A model generated the notes under the pieces. The model did not search any database, was not told the DNA's origin, and was given only the letters and a program-made list of their open reading frames with translations. A stretch of DNA of 64,000 nucleotides. Origin: JAWWPG01 sp033850885 (GTDB taxonomy: Bacteria; Actinomycetota; Actinomycetes; Propionibacteriales; Nocardioidaceae). The DNA lies in assembly GCA_033850885.1 (NCBI GenBank), contig JAWWPG010000037.1, positions 158,607 to 222,606 of the forward strand, read 5' to 3'. Positions 51,375-60,249 of this stretch are shown here, piece by piece. Position 1 is the stretch's first letter. Every line of letters starts with the position of its first letter. The position numbers were made by a program, and so were the translations under genes.

Positions 51375-52297
51375 TGCGCCGGCCGCAAGTCGTCCCGATG
51401 CCGAAGGGACCCAGCGAGGTCACGATCTACGAGGTCGGGCCGCGCGACGGACTGCAGAACGAGGACGCGGTCGTCCCGGTCGAGGTCAAGGCGGAGTTCA
51501 TCAGGCGGCTGGTGTCTTGCGGCCTCCGAACGATCGAGATCACCAGCTTCGTGCACCCCAGCTGGGTCCCGCAGCTGGCGGACGCCGAAGAGCTGCTGGA
51601 CGCCGTACCGGACAGCGACGGGGTTCGGATGCCGGTGCTCGTCCCCAACGAGCGAGGCTTGGCGCGGGCGCTGGACAAAGGCGTCCGCGACATCGCCATC
51701 TTCGCCAGTGCCACGGAGACGTTCGCGCAGCGCAACCTCCACCGTTCGTTCGATGAGCAGTTCGCGATGTTCGAGCCGGTGGTCTCCCGGGCCCGAGGGG
51801 CCGGCCTGCGGGTGCGGGGCTACCTCTCGATGTGCTTCGGAGACCCGTGGGAGGGCGACGTGCCGATTGCCCAGGTGGTGAAGGCCGGCGTCAGGCTCTT
51901 CGACCTCGGCTGCAGCGAGCTGTCCCTCGGCGACACGATCGGGGTGGCGACGCCCGGCCACGTCGCCAGCCTGGTCACGGAGCTCATCGGGGCGGGGCTC
52001 CGCCCGGAGCAGCTGGCCGGCCACTTCCACGACACGTACGGGCAGGCGCTGTCGAACGCCCTGGCCGCGATGCAGGTCGGCGTGCGGACGATCGACTCGT
52101 CGGCGGGCGGGCTCGGCGGTTGCCCGTACGCCGAGAGCGCCACCGGGAACCTGGCCACCGAGGATCTGGTCTGGCAGCTCGAGGGGATGGGGATCGACAC
52201 CGGTGTGGATCTCGATGCGCTCGTCCGGACCAGCCTCTGGATGGGGGAGCAGCTCGGCAAGCCACCGGTCAGCCGCGTGGTGACCGCCCTGGCATAG
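51371..52297 (+). CDS. hydroxymethylglutaryl-CoA lyase
   Basis: A 308-residue DRE-TIM metallolyase that splits HMG-CoA into acetoacetate and acetyl-CoA. Motifs: YEVGPRDGLQNE (catalytic Arg/Asp), GHFHDTYGQALSNAL (metal histidines) and GGLGGCPYAESATGN (catalytic Cys). GTG 51371 is in the GTGA overlap with the carboxylase. The last step of leucine breakdown. The isovaleryl-CoA dehydrogenase and enoyl hydratase of the pathway are not in this window. Confidence 0.93.
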   Translation: MMRRPQVVPMPKGPSEVTIYEVGPRDGLQNEDAVVPVEVKAEFIRRLVSCGLRTIEITSFVHPSWVPQLADAEELLDAVPDSDGVRMPVLVPNERGLARALDKGVRDIAIFASATETFAQRNLHRSFDEQFAMFEPVVSRARGAGLRVRGYLSMCFGDPWEGDVPIAQVVKAGVRLFDLGCSELSLGDTIGVATPGHVASLVTELIGAGLRPEQLAGHFHDTYGQALSNALAAMQVGVRTIDSSAGGLGGCPYAESATGNLATEDLVWQLEGMGIDTGVDLDALVRTSLWMGEQLGKPPVSRVVTALA

Positions 52298-52361
52298 GCA
52301 GGACCCGAGGTCCCCGCGGCCACCCTCCCCGCGCTCCACCCCCCTCCCGCTCGGCCCCCTC

Positions 52362-52429
52362 CCCGCGAATTGCGGGAAAGTTGCCCTTCCGACGGCCTCG
52401 GCAAGGTGGAGTTTCCCGCAATTCGCGGG
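52362..52429. repeat. 18-bp perfect inverted repeat
   Basis: CCCGCGAATTGCGGGAAA (52362-52379) and TTTCCCGCAATTCGCGGG (52412-52429) are exact reverse complements around 32 nt. TTGCC/GGCAA inside the loop can extend the fold. It lies between the lyase and the convergent EcsC gene, so it may end transcription from both sides, but it is larger than a normal terminator. The GGAAAGTTGCC at the left arm recurs at 58699-58709. Confidence 0.75.
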
Positions 52430-52467
52430 AGGGTGGGGCGAGGTCGATGAGCCGACCGCGCCACTTC

Positions 52468-53151
52468 TCACGAAGCGGACTGGCGCGACTTCAGCTCCTT
52501 GGCCGCATAGCGGCCCACCTGGAACGTCGCGAACCCGTCTGAGACGAGCCCGACGCCACCTCCGACCATGGGCACCCGGCGGCCCAGCGCCGCGGCGGTC
52601 CGCTTGCCGGCGACCCGCCCGAGGAGCTCGGCGGCCACCTCCGTCGCGATGCGACGGTCGAGGTCGGGGTCGTACGCCGGGGCGGTGGCGATCGCCATCG
52701 GGCTGCTGGGAATCTTCTTGGCCTTGATCAGCGACCTCACGCTGTCTCCGCCGAGCATGCAGGCGAGTACGGCGTTGCGCACCCGCGGGTCCGCGAGGTC
52801 GTAGCCGCGCAGGTGTGCGATCCCGCCGACCATGTGGGCCTGCAGCAACGCGAGCCCAGAGACGTTCGCGGGGATCGTGACCGTCATGGTGAGAAGCCCG
52901 CCTATGTTCGTGAGGAAGCCCTGCGCACCGGCCAGCGTCACGTGCGCGTCGACGACGTCGCCGATCGCCTTGGCCCGGTCGCCGCCGTGCTTCTCGAGCT
53001 TCGCGTCGGCCGCGGCGGCGGCTCCCTTCAACGGCCCGAGCCCGTCGACCGCCCTGTCGAACGCCTGCCGGACGAAGTTGGTGGCGATGACCGGGGTGTG
53101 GCTGCGCGCGAGCGGGCCTACCAGCCTCGCGGCGATGTTTGCTGCTCCCAC
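52468..53151 (-). CDS. EcsC-family protein
   Basis: A 227-residue Ala/Gly-rich protein with the EcsC domain: AHVTLAGAQGFLTNIGGLLT, a hydrophobic stretch VTIPANVSGLALLQAHMVGG and MVGGGVGLVSDGFATFQVGR near the end. GTG 53151 lies eight bases after GAGGAG. Longer starts reach 53226. It has hydrophobic segments that may touch the membrane. Function unknown; not an ABC component here, since no EcsA/B genes are near. Confidence 0.78.
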   Translation of the reverse strand: MGAANIAARLVGPLARSHTPVIATNFVRQAFDRAVDGLGPLKGAAAAADAKLEKHGGDRAKAIGDVVDAHVTLAGAQGFLTNIGGLLTMTVTIPANVSGLALLQAHMVGGIAHLRGYDLADPRVRNAVLACMLGGDSVRSLIKAKKIPSSPMAIATAPAYDPDLDRRIATEVAAELLGRVAGKRTAAALGRRVPMVGGGVGLVSDGFATFQVGRYAAKELKSRQSAS

Positions 53152-53248
53152 GGTCACGTCTCCTCGGTTCGGTGCTGCGGTGCACTCCACTCTAGGAGCC
53201 CCGCGGTCGCGCTGCCGACTGCTCACCCGGATGGGCGAGACTGGGCGG

Positions 53249-55897
53249 GTGAGCTCGACAGAGGCGCCGGAGGACGAACCGCTCGATCCCGAGCGACAGC
53301 GGTTGGCGCTGGCCGATGCTGGCGCTGCGGCGTGGCGAGAGTGGGGTCCCTACGTCGCGGAGCGCGCCTGGGGCAGCGTACGCGAGGACTACTCAGCCGA
53401 CGGTGACGCGTGGGCGAACTTCCCGTTCGACCACGCGGTATCCCGGACCTACCGCTGGAACGAGGACGGCTTCACCGCCTGGTGCGACGAGCGGCAACGG
53501 CTCTGCGTCGGTTTGGCGCTGTGGAACGGTGTCGACCCTGTCCTCAAGGAGCGCCCGTTCGGGCTGAGCGGCCCGGAGGGCAACCATGGGGAGGACGTCA
53601 AAGAGTACTGGTGGTACCTCGACAACACGCCCACGCACTCCTGGATGCGCACCCGGTATCTCTACCCCACAAGGCCTTTCCCGTACGACGACCTGCGGGC
53701 CACCAACGCGGCGCGGACCCGCGACGACCCGGAGTACGAGCTCGTCGACACCGGCGTGTTCGAGGGTGACCGCTACCTGGAGGTGATGACGGACTGGGCC
53801 AAGGCGGCGCCCCATGACATGTGTATGCGCATCCGGTTGCGCAACGCGGGACCAGACCCGATCACGGTTCATGTGCTGCCGACGGTGTGGTTCCGCAACA
53901 CCTGGTCGTGGGTCGCGGACGATGGCGTCTCCGACCGACCGGAGATGCACGCCACGCCGAACGGGATCGCCGGCCGGCATGGCGAGCTCGGCGACTTCGC
54001 CGTGACGAGCCGCCTCGAGGGCGCTTCGGACCAGCCCGCCGACCTGTTGTTCTGCGAGAACGAGACCAATGTGGGCAGGTTGTTCGGCTCGGGGGTGTTC
54101 GCGGGCGCGCCCGCCACGCCGTACCCCAAGGACGGGATAAACGACCATGTCGTCCGCGGTGACCGGACCGTCAACCCGGACCGCACCGGCACGAAGGCGG
54201 CCTTCCGCCACGTGGTCGACGTCGGCCCCGGCGAGACGAGGGAGGTACGCGTCCGGCTGACCGTCGGCTCAGCTGCTGGCGAGATGCACGGTGATCTTGA
54301 CCACGAGTTCGACGCGGTCCTGACCGCCAGGGCTGCCGAGGCCGACGCGTTCTGGGCGCCGCTGCTCGACGGCCTGCCGGACGAGACCGCGCACGTCACG
54401 AGGCAGGCGTTGGCGGGGCTGCTGTCCAGCAAGGTGTTCTACGCCTACGACGTCGAGACCTGGCTGGCCGGTGACCCGCGCGAGCCGGCGCCACCCTCGC
54501 GGCGGCGCGACGGACGGAACACGGGGTGGAGACACCTGTGCGCCGAGGACGTGATCTTGATGCCGGACGCGTGGGAGTACCCGTGGTTCGCGTCCTGGGA
54601 CCTGGCATTCCAGTGCGTGGCGCTCGCCCATGTCGACCCGCAGCTGGCCAAGTCGCAGCTGTTGCTGCTCCTGGGTGACCGCTTCCAGCATCCGGGCGGC
54701 CAGCTCCCGGCGTACGAGTGGAACCTGTCCGACATGAACCCGCCGATCCACGCCTGGGCGGCGATCCAGGTCTACCGCATCGACGGCGAGCGTGACCGGA
54801 CGTTCCTCGAGCACGTCCTGCACAAGCTGCTCGTGAACGTGACGTGGTGGTTCAACCGGGTCGACGCCGGAGGCAACAACCTCTTCGAGGGCGGCTTCCT
54901 CGGGCTCGACAACATCGGACCGTTCGACAGGTCGCATCCGCTCCCGGACGGCGCGCTGCTCGAGCAGAGCGACGGGACGGCGTGGACGGCGATGCACTGC
55001 CTCGACCTGCTCACGATCGCCGTCACGCTCGGAGAGCGGGACCCCGCCTACGACGGCCTGGCCGCCATGTTCCTCGACAGGTTCTGCTCGATCGCGGGCG
55101 CCGCAAACGACATGGGGCTCTGGGACGACGATGACGGCTTCTACTACGACCTGCTGCGCCATCCGAGCGGCGAGACGGAGCGGGTGGCCGTGCGTTCCGC
55201 CGTCGGCCTGATCCCCCTCGTCGCCGTCGGGCACCTCTCAGAGGAGGCGCTCGCCGTGATGCCGCGCCTGCGTGAGCGGCTCGACTGGCTCCGCGAGCGC
55301 CGGCCGCAGCTCGTCAGCCTGGCGCACTTCGAGGAGGGCAACTACCAGGGGCTGCTCGCCGTCTGCGATCCGGAGCGGCTGCTGCGCGTGCTGGAGCGGA
55401 TGCTTGACCCCGCCGAGCTCCTTTCTGACCACGGCGTCCGCAGCCTCTCGGCGGTGCACCGGGAGCGCCCGGTCAGCGTGCAGCTGGGCGGGCAGAGCTT
55501 CACCGTCGACTATGAGCCGGCAGAGTCCCGGTCGGCCATGTACGGCGGCAACTCGAACTGGCGCGGCCCCGTGTGGGTTCCGATCAACGCCCTGCTGGTC
55601 GCCGCCCTACGGCGCTACGACACGTTCTGCCATGGGGCGCTGCGCAGCCGGCTTCCCACGGGTTCCGAGCGGGACGTCGGACTCGGGGCGGTCGCTGACG
55701 AGCTCTCCCGTCGCATGGTCTCCCTGTTCCTTCCGGGCAGGACGGGCGAGCGGCCGAGCCAGCCCGGCCTGCCGTGGCAGCAGGACGTCACGTTCTTCGA
55801 GTACTTCGACGGTGACACCGGCAAGGGACTGGGCGCCAGCCATCAGACGGGTTGGACGGCTCTCGTCGCTTCCCTGGCGCTCGGCTGGCCGCGATGA
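53249..55897 (+). CDS. GH63/MGH1-like glucosidase-family protein
   Basis: An 882-residue protein without a signal peptide. N-terminal beta-sandwich (DYSADGDAWANFPFDHAVSR; RTYRWNEDGFTAWCDERQRL) and C-terminal (alpha/alpha)6 barrel typical of MGH1-like GH63 enzymes: WEYPWFASWDLAFQCVALAH (with a general-acid Asp), QLPAYEWNLSDMNPPIHAWA and GGNSNWRGPVWVPIN. The family includes mannosylglycerate and glucosylglycerate hydrolases, though this protein is larger. The substrate is not assigned. GTG 53249 is preferred over in-frame ATG 53231. aat follows after nine nt. Confidence 0.8.
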   Translation: MSSTEAPEDEPLDPERQRLALADAGAAAWREWGPYVAERAWGSVREDYSADGDAWANFPFDHAVSRTYRWNEDGFTAWCDERQRLCVGLALWNGVDPVLKERPFGLSGPEGNHGEDVKEYWWYLDNTPTHSWMRTRYLYPTRPFPYDDLRATNAARTRDDPEYELVDTGVFEGDRYLEVMTDWAKAAPHDMCMRIRLRNAGPDPITVHVLPTVWFRNTWSWVADDGVSDRPEMHATPNGIAGRHGELGDFAVTSRLEGASDQPADLLFCENETNVGRLFGSGVFAGAPATPYPKDGINDHVVRGDRTVNPDRTGTKAAFRHVVDVGPGETREVRVRLTVGSAAGEMHGDLDHEFDAVLTARAAEADAFWAPLLDGLPDETAHVTRQALAGLLSSKVFYAYDVETWLAGDPREPAPPSRRRDGRNTGWRHLCAEDVILMPDAWEYPWFASWDLAFQCVALAHVDPQLAKSQLLLLLGDRFQHPGGQLPAYEWNLSDMNPPIHAWAAIQVYRIDGERDRTFLEHVLHKLLVNVTWWFNRVDAGGNNLFEGGFLGLDNIGPFDRSHPLPDGALLEQSDGTAWTAMHCLDLLTIAVTLGERDPAYDGLAAMFLDRFCSIAGAANDMGLWDDDDGFYYDLLRHPSGETERVAVRSAVGLIPLVAVGHLSEEALAVMPRLRERLDWLRERRPQLVSLAHFEEGNYQGLLAVCDPERLLRVLERMLDPAELLSDHGVRSLSAVHRERPVSVQLGGQSFTVDYEPAESRSAMYGGNSNWRGPVWVPINALLVAALRRYDTFCHGALRSRLPTGSERDVGLGAVADELSRRMVSLFLPGRTGERPSQPGLPWQQDVTFFEYFDGDTGKGLGASHQTGWTALVASLALGWPR

Positions 55898-55906
55898 GGC
55901 GACACC

Positions 55907-56569
55907 GTGCCGGTTGAGCCGCCCCCGACCTCATGGGTGTTCTCGGAACCCGACCCCTCGGCGCACGATCTGGTCGCGTTCGGCGCCGACCTCGCACCCG
56001 GGACGTTGCTGGCGGCGTACCGGCGAGGGATCTTTCCGATGCCGCTGACCGAGGACGAGACGATCGGCTGGTTCTCGCCGGTCGACCGGGCCGTGTTGCC
56101 ACTGGACGGGCTGCGGGTCACCCGCTCGATGCGCCAGTCGGCAAAACGCTTCACGATCTCGGTCGACCGGGCGTTCGCCGACGTGGTTCGCGGCTGTGCC
56201 GACCCGGCCCGGGAGGGAGGCTGGATCGACGAGGCGATGGTCACGGCCTACCGCCGGCTGCACGGGCTCGGTTGGGCTCACTCGGTCGAGGCCTGGCGGG
56301 GCGGCTCGCTCGCCGGCGGCCTTTACGGGGTCGCCATCGGAGGCCTCTTCTGTGGCGAGTCGATGTTCCAGCGTGAACGTGATGCGTCGAAGGTGGCGCT
56401 GATGGCCCTGGTCGACCTGCTCGGCGACGACGAGGCCGACCGGTTGCTCGACGTCCAGTGGGCGACTCCGCATCTGGCCAGCCTGGGGGTCGTCGAGATC
56501 GGCAGGTCGGCGTACCTGCGGCTGCTTCCTCGTGCGCTGGCGTTGCCACTGCCGAAGACGTGGGCCTGA
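55907..56569 (+). CDS. aat: leucyl/phenylalanyl-tRNA--protein transferase
   Basis: A 220-residue N-end-rule transferase adding Leu or Phe to proteins with N-terminal Lys or Arg, marking them for ClpAP/ClpS. GTG 55907 follows GAGGCGA. Conserved segments: LLAAYRRGIFPM, GWFSPVDRAVLPL, AHSVEAWRGGSLAGGLYGVA, GGLFCGESMF, and VQWATPHLASLG. Confidence 0.93.
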   Translation: MPVEPPPTSWVFSEPDPSAHDLVAFGADLAPGTLLAAYRRGIFPMPLTEDETIGWFSPVDRAVLPLDGLRVTRSMRQSAKRFTISVDRAFADVVRGCADPAREGGWIDEAMVTAYRRLHGLGWAHSVEAWRGGSLAGGLYGVAIGGLFCGESMFQRERDASKVALMALVDLLGDDEADRLLDVQWATPHLASLGVVEIGRSAYLRLLPRALALPLPKTWA

Positions 56570-56617
56570 CCGACCTCCGGTAGGGGTGCGTCGGCTGCCG
56601 GGGCGATACTCGATGCC

Positions 56618-57310
56618 ATGGGCGCCATCGAGGTGAGGCAGGTGGACTTCGGGTACTTCGTCCGGCCTGCCGCCGAGACCGGGATGGATGTCCCGCGGGT
56701 GGAGCCCTGCCTCGGCTACCTCGTGACACATCCGGCAGGTGTGCTGCTCTTCGACACCGGGATGGGCGGCAGCCGGGAGATCGACGACCACTACCGTCCG
56801 CGACGTCGGGGCGTGGCGGAGGCGCTGGCCGCAGTCGGGAGTCGGGTGGACGCCGTCACGCTCGTCGCCAACTGCCACCTGCACTTCGACCACTGCGGTG
56901 GCAACCCGATGCTGGCGGGCCTTCCCGTGTTCACCCAGACCGTCGAGCTGGCGGATGCCCGCGGCACCGAGGACTACACGCTGCCGGAGCTGATCGAGGC
57001 ACCTGGCATCCGGTACGAGGAGCTGTCCGGGGAGACCGAGGTGCTGCCGGGGCTGACCCTGATGCCGACACCGGGACATACGGCGGGCCACCAGTCCCTC
57101 GTCGTACGGCGCGGGGACGGCACCGTCATCGTCGCCGGCCAGAGTCACCCCGGCGCCTCCGCTTACAGCGCCGAGGTGCTGGCCTGGCGCGTCCATCGCG
57201 CCGGCGACCGCCGCCCGTTGCCGGTGCCACCGGAGTGGGTGGACCGGCTGATGCGGCTGGACCCGGCTCGGGTGGTGTTCGCCCACGACCACGCCGTGTG
57301 GGAGCCCTGA
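56618..57310 (+). CDS. metallo-beta-lactamase fold, lactonase-like protein
   Basis: A 230-residue MBL-fold hydrolase resembling N-acyl-homoserine lactonases. The zinc motif is complete at H87-x-H89-F-D91-H92 (CHLHFDHCGG), with a third His in TPGHTAGHQS and a late His in VFAHDH. At the position of the usual metal-bridging Asp the sequence reads VIVAGQSHPG, so that ligand appears absent. GATACT seven bases before ATG 56618 suggests a leaderless transcript. The substrate is uncertain. Confidence 0.78.
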   Translation: MGAIEVRQVDFGYFVRPAAETGMDVPRVEPCLGYLVTHPAGVLLFDTGMGGSREIDDHYRPRRRGVAEALAAVGSRVDAVTLVANCHLHFDHCGGNPMLAGLPVFTQTVELADARGTEDYTLPELIEAPGIRYEELSGETEVLPGLTLMPTPGHTAGHQSLVVRRGDGTVIVAGQSHPGASAYSAEVLAWRVHRAGDRRPLPVPPEWVDRLMRLDPARVVFAHDHAVWEP

Positions 57311-57318
57311 GGCGGACG

Positions 57319-57717
57319 TCAGCTCGCGGTGGCGCGGTCGTCGCGCTCGGGCCTGCCGAAGGCCCACTCGGTGAAAGCTGGCTTGGCTTCAGGGACAACT
57401 TCAGGGACGGGTAGCGCGTCGGTCTGGGTGATCGGACCACTCTCGTCCGCCCGAACCGCCGGACCGGGCGTCGTGTCGTCCGTCGCCCGCAGCCGGACTC
57501 CGGGGACGTCGCGCAAGCCGTCGATCAGCGTGTCGATGAAGACGCCGACGTCCGCGTGGGGCATCCGGAAGGTGCCGGCGCAGGTCCCTTCGCGCCACAA
57601 CGAGAGCACGACGATGTCGGCTTCTGGGTGCCAGCGGAGGCGCAGAGCGCGGCCCTTGCCACGCGCATCGAGGAAGACATCACCCCGGGACTGCTGCTCC
57701 GGGGCTTGATCTGTCAT
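57319..57717 (-). CDS. hypothetical protein with conserved beta-rich N-terminal half
   Basis: A 132-residue protein. ATG 57717 (GGCGGAC upstream) is preferred, since the frame continues far upstream. Residues 15-75 look like a compact domain (ALRLRWHPEADIVVLSLWRE, then TFRMPHADVGVFIDTLIDGL). The rest is Pro/Asp-rich and disordered, ending in WAFGRPERDDRATAS. I do not recognise the family by name. Divergent from the Fpg/Nei gene, which may suggest shared control. Confidence 0.6.
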   Translation of the reverse strand: MTDQAPEQQSRGDVFLDARGKGRALRLRWHPEADIVVLSLWREGTCAGTFRMPHADVGVFIDTLIDGLRDVPGVRLRATDDTTPGPAVRADESGPITQTDALPVPEVVPEAKPAFTEWAFGRPERDDRATAS

Positions 57718-57815
57718 GTCCGCCATGATGCCCGCCCACGAGCCGAACCGGCAAGATGCTCCTGCCCGGTTGTGGATTTCGGGAGCCGACCGCCGCGGGT
57801 TGGCACAATGGGGGG

Positions 57816-58676
57816 ATGCCCGAGCTCCCGGAGGTGCAGGCCCTCGCCACCGACCTGGGTGCGAGGCTCGACGGGAGGGCCGTCGCCCGGCTCGACATCG
57901 TGGCGTTCGCGGCCCTGAAGACGTTCGACCCCCCACCTGCGGCACTGCAGGGGCTGTTCATCAACGGGGTCGGCCGGCGTGGCAAGTTCCTCGACATCGA
58001 CGTCGACGGGTTGCACCTCGTCATACACCTCGCACGTGGCGGATGGATCAGGTGGCGCGACGAGATCCCGACGGCTCCGCCACGCCCCGGCAAGGGCCCG
58101 CTGGCGGCGCGGCTCGTCCTGGACGACGGCTCGGGTCTCGACATCACCGAGGCCGGCACTCAGAAGCGGCTCGCTATCTATGTCGTACGCGAGCTGGGCG
58201 AGATCCAGGGGATCACCCGGCTCGGACCGGACCCGCTCGCGGATACGTTCACGGTCGAGAGTCTGGCCGGGATCCTTGCCGGCGCCGGCCGGGCCCAGAT
58301 CAAGGGCGTCCTGCGAAACCAGTCGGAGATCGCCGGTATCGGTAATGCGTACTCCGACGAGATCCTGCATGCGGCGAAGATGTCACCGTTCAAACCGGCC
58401 GCGATGTCGCCCGAGGAGGTGCAGCACCTGTACGACGCCATGCAGGCCACCTTGCGTGATGCGATCGGGCGCAGCGACGGGTTGTCGGCGAGCGAGCTCA
58501 AAGGGGAGAAGAAGTCGGGTCTGCGCGTGCACGGGAAAGCCGGCCAGCCGTGCCCGGTGTGCGGGGACACGGTCCGGGAGGTGTCGTTCCATGACTCGGC
58601 TTTGCAGTACTGCCCCACCTGCCAGACGGGCGGGAAACCCCTCGCCGACCGGCGGTTGTCGCGTCTGCTCAAGTAG
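57816..58676 (+). CDS. Fpg/Nei-family DNA glycosylase/AP lyase
   Basis: A 286-residue base-excision repair enzyme. The initiator Met is followed by PELPEVQAL, giving the catalytic N-terminal Pro and Glu. H2TH region: IKGVLRNQSEIAGIGNAYSD. A C-terminal zinc finger is formed by CPVCG and CPTC. It removes oxidised bases. Exact specificity (8-oxoguanine against oxidised pyrimidines) is not clear. The N-terminal lobe lacks some Fpg damage-recognition segments, so Nei-like activity is possible. CACAAT six bases upstream hints at a leaderless start. Confidence 0.9.
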   Translation: MPELPEVQALATDLGARLDGRAVARLDIVAFAALKTFDPPPAALQGLFINGVGRRGKFLDIDVDGLHLVIHLARGGWIRWRDEIPTAPPRPGKGPLAARLVLDDGSGLDITEAGTQKRLAIYVVRELGEIQGITRLGPDPLADTFTVESLAGILAGAGRAQIKGVLRNQSEIAGIGNAYSDEILHAAKMSPFKPAAMSPEEVQHLYDAMQATLRDAIGRSDGLSASELKGEKKSGLRVHGKAGQPCPVCGDTVREVSFHDSALQYCPTCQTGGKPLADRRLSRLLK

Positions 58677-58685
58677 GCCGACCCA

Positions 58686-58729
58686 CCGTTGACCCGTCGG
58701 AAAGTTGCCGTTGACCCGTCGGAAAGTTG
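58686..58729 (+). repeat. 22-nt direct tandem repeat, left copy pair
   Basis: CCGTTGACCCGTCGGAAAGTTG occurs twice with no spacer (58686-58707, 58708-58729). It lies between the glycosylase stop and the rhodanese stop. Its reverse complement recurs as a degenerate pair at 59121-59164. Confidence 0.85.
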
Positions 58730-58740
58730 CCCAACCAGGT

Positions 58741-59076
58741 TCAGATGACTTGCGGGGACATCCCCGAACTGCTCGTCATGGGCCGTCCGGCGGCTTGCCA
58801 GGCGTCCATGCCGCCCGCCAGGTTGAGCGCTCGGCGTCCGTGGGCGCCAAGAAAGCCGGTTATCTGACCCGAGCGGCTTCCGACACGGCAGACGACGATG
58901 ACTTGCAGCCCGGTTGGGATGTCGCCAAGGCGGCTGGGAACGTCCAGCATCGGGATGTGCGACGCGCCGGCGATATGACCGGCCGCCCACTCGTCGTCCT
59001 CGCGGACATCGAGGACGAGCAGTCCGTCCGGCAGCTCCTCCGGCAACTGCGCCACGTCGACCTCAGGCACCCTCAT
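58741..59076 (-). CDS. single-domain rhodanese-like protein
   Basis: A 111-residue sulfurtransferase-fold protein from ATG 59076. Rhodanese features: GLLVLDVREDDEWAAGHIAG, IPMLDVPSRL, and the active-site loop with C63 (VVCRVGSRSG), then ALNLAGGMDAWQAAG. GlpE/PspE size. Its cysteine may carry persulfide for sulfur transfer or detoxification. The gene is bracketed on both sides by inverted copies of a 22-nt tandem repeat. Confidence 0.85.
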   Translation of the reverse strand: MRVPEVDVAQLPEELPDGLLVLDVREDDEWAAGHIAGASHIPMLDVPSRLGDIPTGLQVIVVCRVGSRSGQITGFLGAHGRRALNLAGGMDAWQAAGRPMTSSSGMSPQVI

Positions 59077-59120
59077 ATCTGAAGCGTGCCACGCGATGCC
59101 ACTCGCCCACGGCTGAACGG

Positions 59121-59164
59121 CAATTTTGCGACGGGTCAACCGCAACTTTGCGACGGTTGAACGG
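59121..59164 (-). repeat. 22-nt tandem repeat, right copy pair in inverted orientation
   Basis: Two 22-nt units (59121-59142 and 59143-59164) with consensus CAACTTTGCGACGGGTCAACGG, the reverse complement of the left pair with a few mismatches. It lies 44 nt upstream of the rhodanese start, so it may also affect that promoter. Confidence 0.8.
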
Positions 59165-59267
59165 CACTTCGGCAGGTTCCTACGCTCCCAGCGAGAGTAA
59201 GCGGACTCCTACGCGCCTTGGGTAGGCTCAGCCCATTGGTCGTTTCGCGTCCGAACAGGTGACTCCC

Positions 59268-60134
59268 ATGCAATGTCCCCGCTGCGGTCTGCAGAACCCG
59301 CCCGGCATCGCCGCCTGCCAGCGGTGTGGGCTGCCGGTCTACTTCGGCCCGCCCGCGCCGGCGCCGGGTTACGGACCGCCCGCCGACCAGTCACCGCCAG
59401 CCGGCGAGTCCTCCTACGCCGGTCAGTCCCCGCACGGCGGGCAGACCGCCCAGCCCAACCAGCCCTACCAGCCCTACGGCCCTTCGTCGCAGCAGAACAC
59501 GCCCGCGTACACGACTCCGTACGGCCCCCCGGCGGGTTCTCCGTACTCCAGCGGACCAGTGGCTCCGTACTCACCGACGGCCACCTGGCCGACTGCTACG
59601 ACGACTCGCCCCCCGGGGGGTGGGGGCACCCGACTGGCGCGCTTGCTGCTCACCGTGGCAGCACTGGCCTGCCTCGGCTACGCGGCCTGGGCGATGACGG
59701 CCCGGCGCGGAATCTTTGCCGACTTCGCCGACAACAGGCCGGTGAGCCTCGACCACGCCCGCTCGAGCGACCGGACCGACACGATCTTCCTCGTCGTCGC
59801 AGGGGCCCTTGCCGTCGTCGCGCTCGCGTTCTGGCTGCTCCGGTTGGCGTCGGGCAAGGCGCGAAGCGGCGGACTCGCCGTCGTCGGCTTTGCGATGTCG
59901 GTCCTGGGCATCGCCTGCGTGGTGGTCGGTCTCGTGCTGTCCGGAATGGTGGGGACCGGGGGGAGTCGGGCCGACGAGGGCAACAAAGCGGCGACGGCAA
60001 CGATCGTCACCGGGAGCGGCTTCATCGCGCTCGCCATCGGTCTGGTGATCGGCCTGCTGGTCGTGAGGGCTCGAGCCGAGGGCGGTGCCAACCGGGCTCC
60101 GGAAAGTACGTCGGCAGCAACCCAGGGCTGGTAA
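59268..60134 (+). CDS. zinc-ribbon membrane protein with Pro/Tyr-rich linker
   Basis: A 288-residue protein. An N-terminal zinc ribbon (MQCPRCGLQNPPGIAACQRC) leads to a low-complexity Pro/Tyr/Gln/Ser linker (residues 30-120). Four hydrophobic helices follow (for example LLLTVAALACLGYAAWAM and GFIALAIGLVIGLLVV). The architecture recurs in actinobacteria and has no known function. ATG 59268 preferred, with GTG 59259 in frame. Confidence 0.72.
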   Translation: MQCPRCGLQNPPGIAACQRCGLPVYFGPPAPAPGYGPPADQSPPAGESSYAGQSPHGGQTAQPNQPYQPYGPSSQQNTPAYTTPYGPPAGSPYSSGPVAPYSPTATWPTATTTRPPGGGGTRLARLLLTVAALACLGYAAWAMTARRGIFADFADNRPVSLDHARSSDRTDTIFLVVAGALAVVALAFWLLRLASGKARSGGLAVVGFAMSVLGIACVVVGLVLSGMVGTGGSRADEGNKAATATIVTGSGFIALAIGLVIGLLVVRARAEGGANRAPESTSAATQGW

Positions 60135-60249
60135 CGTGCGGCGCCCTCGCGGGGCGAGCGCCGTCCACCGTCGTGGGCCGGGCTGTTGTTCATCCAATGA
60201 TGGGGTGATGAGCACTCGCGAATCCGGCTTGTCGTGCCACGATTGAGGC

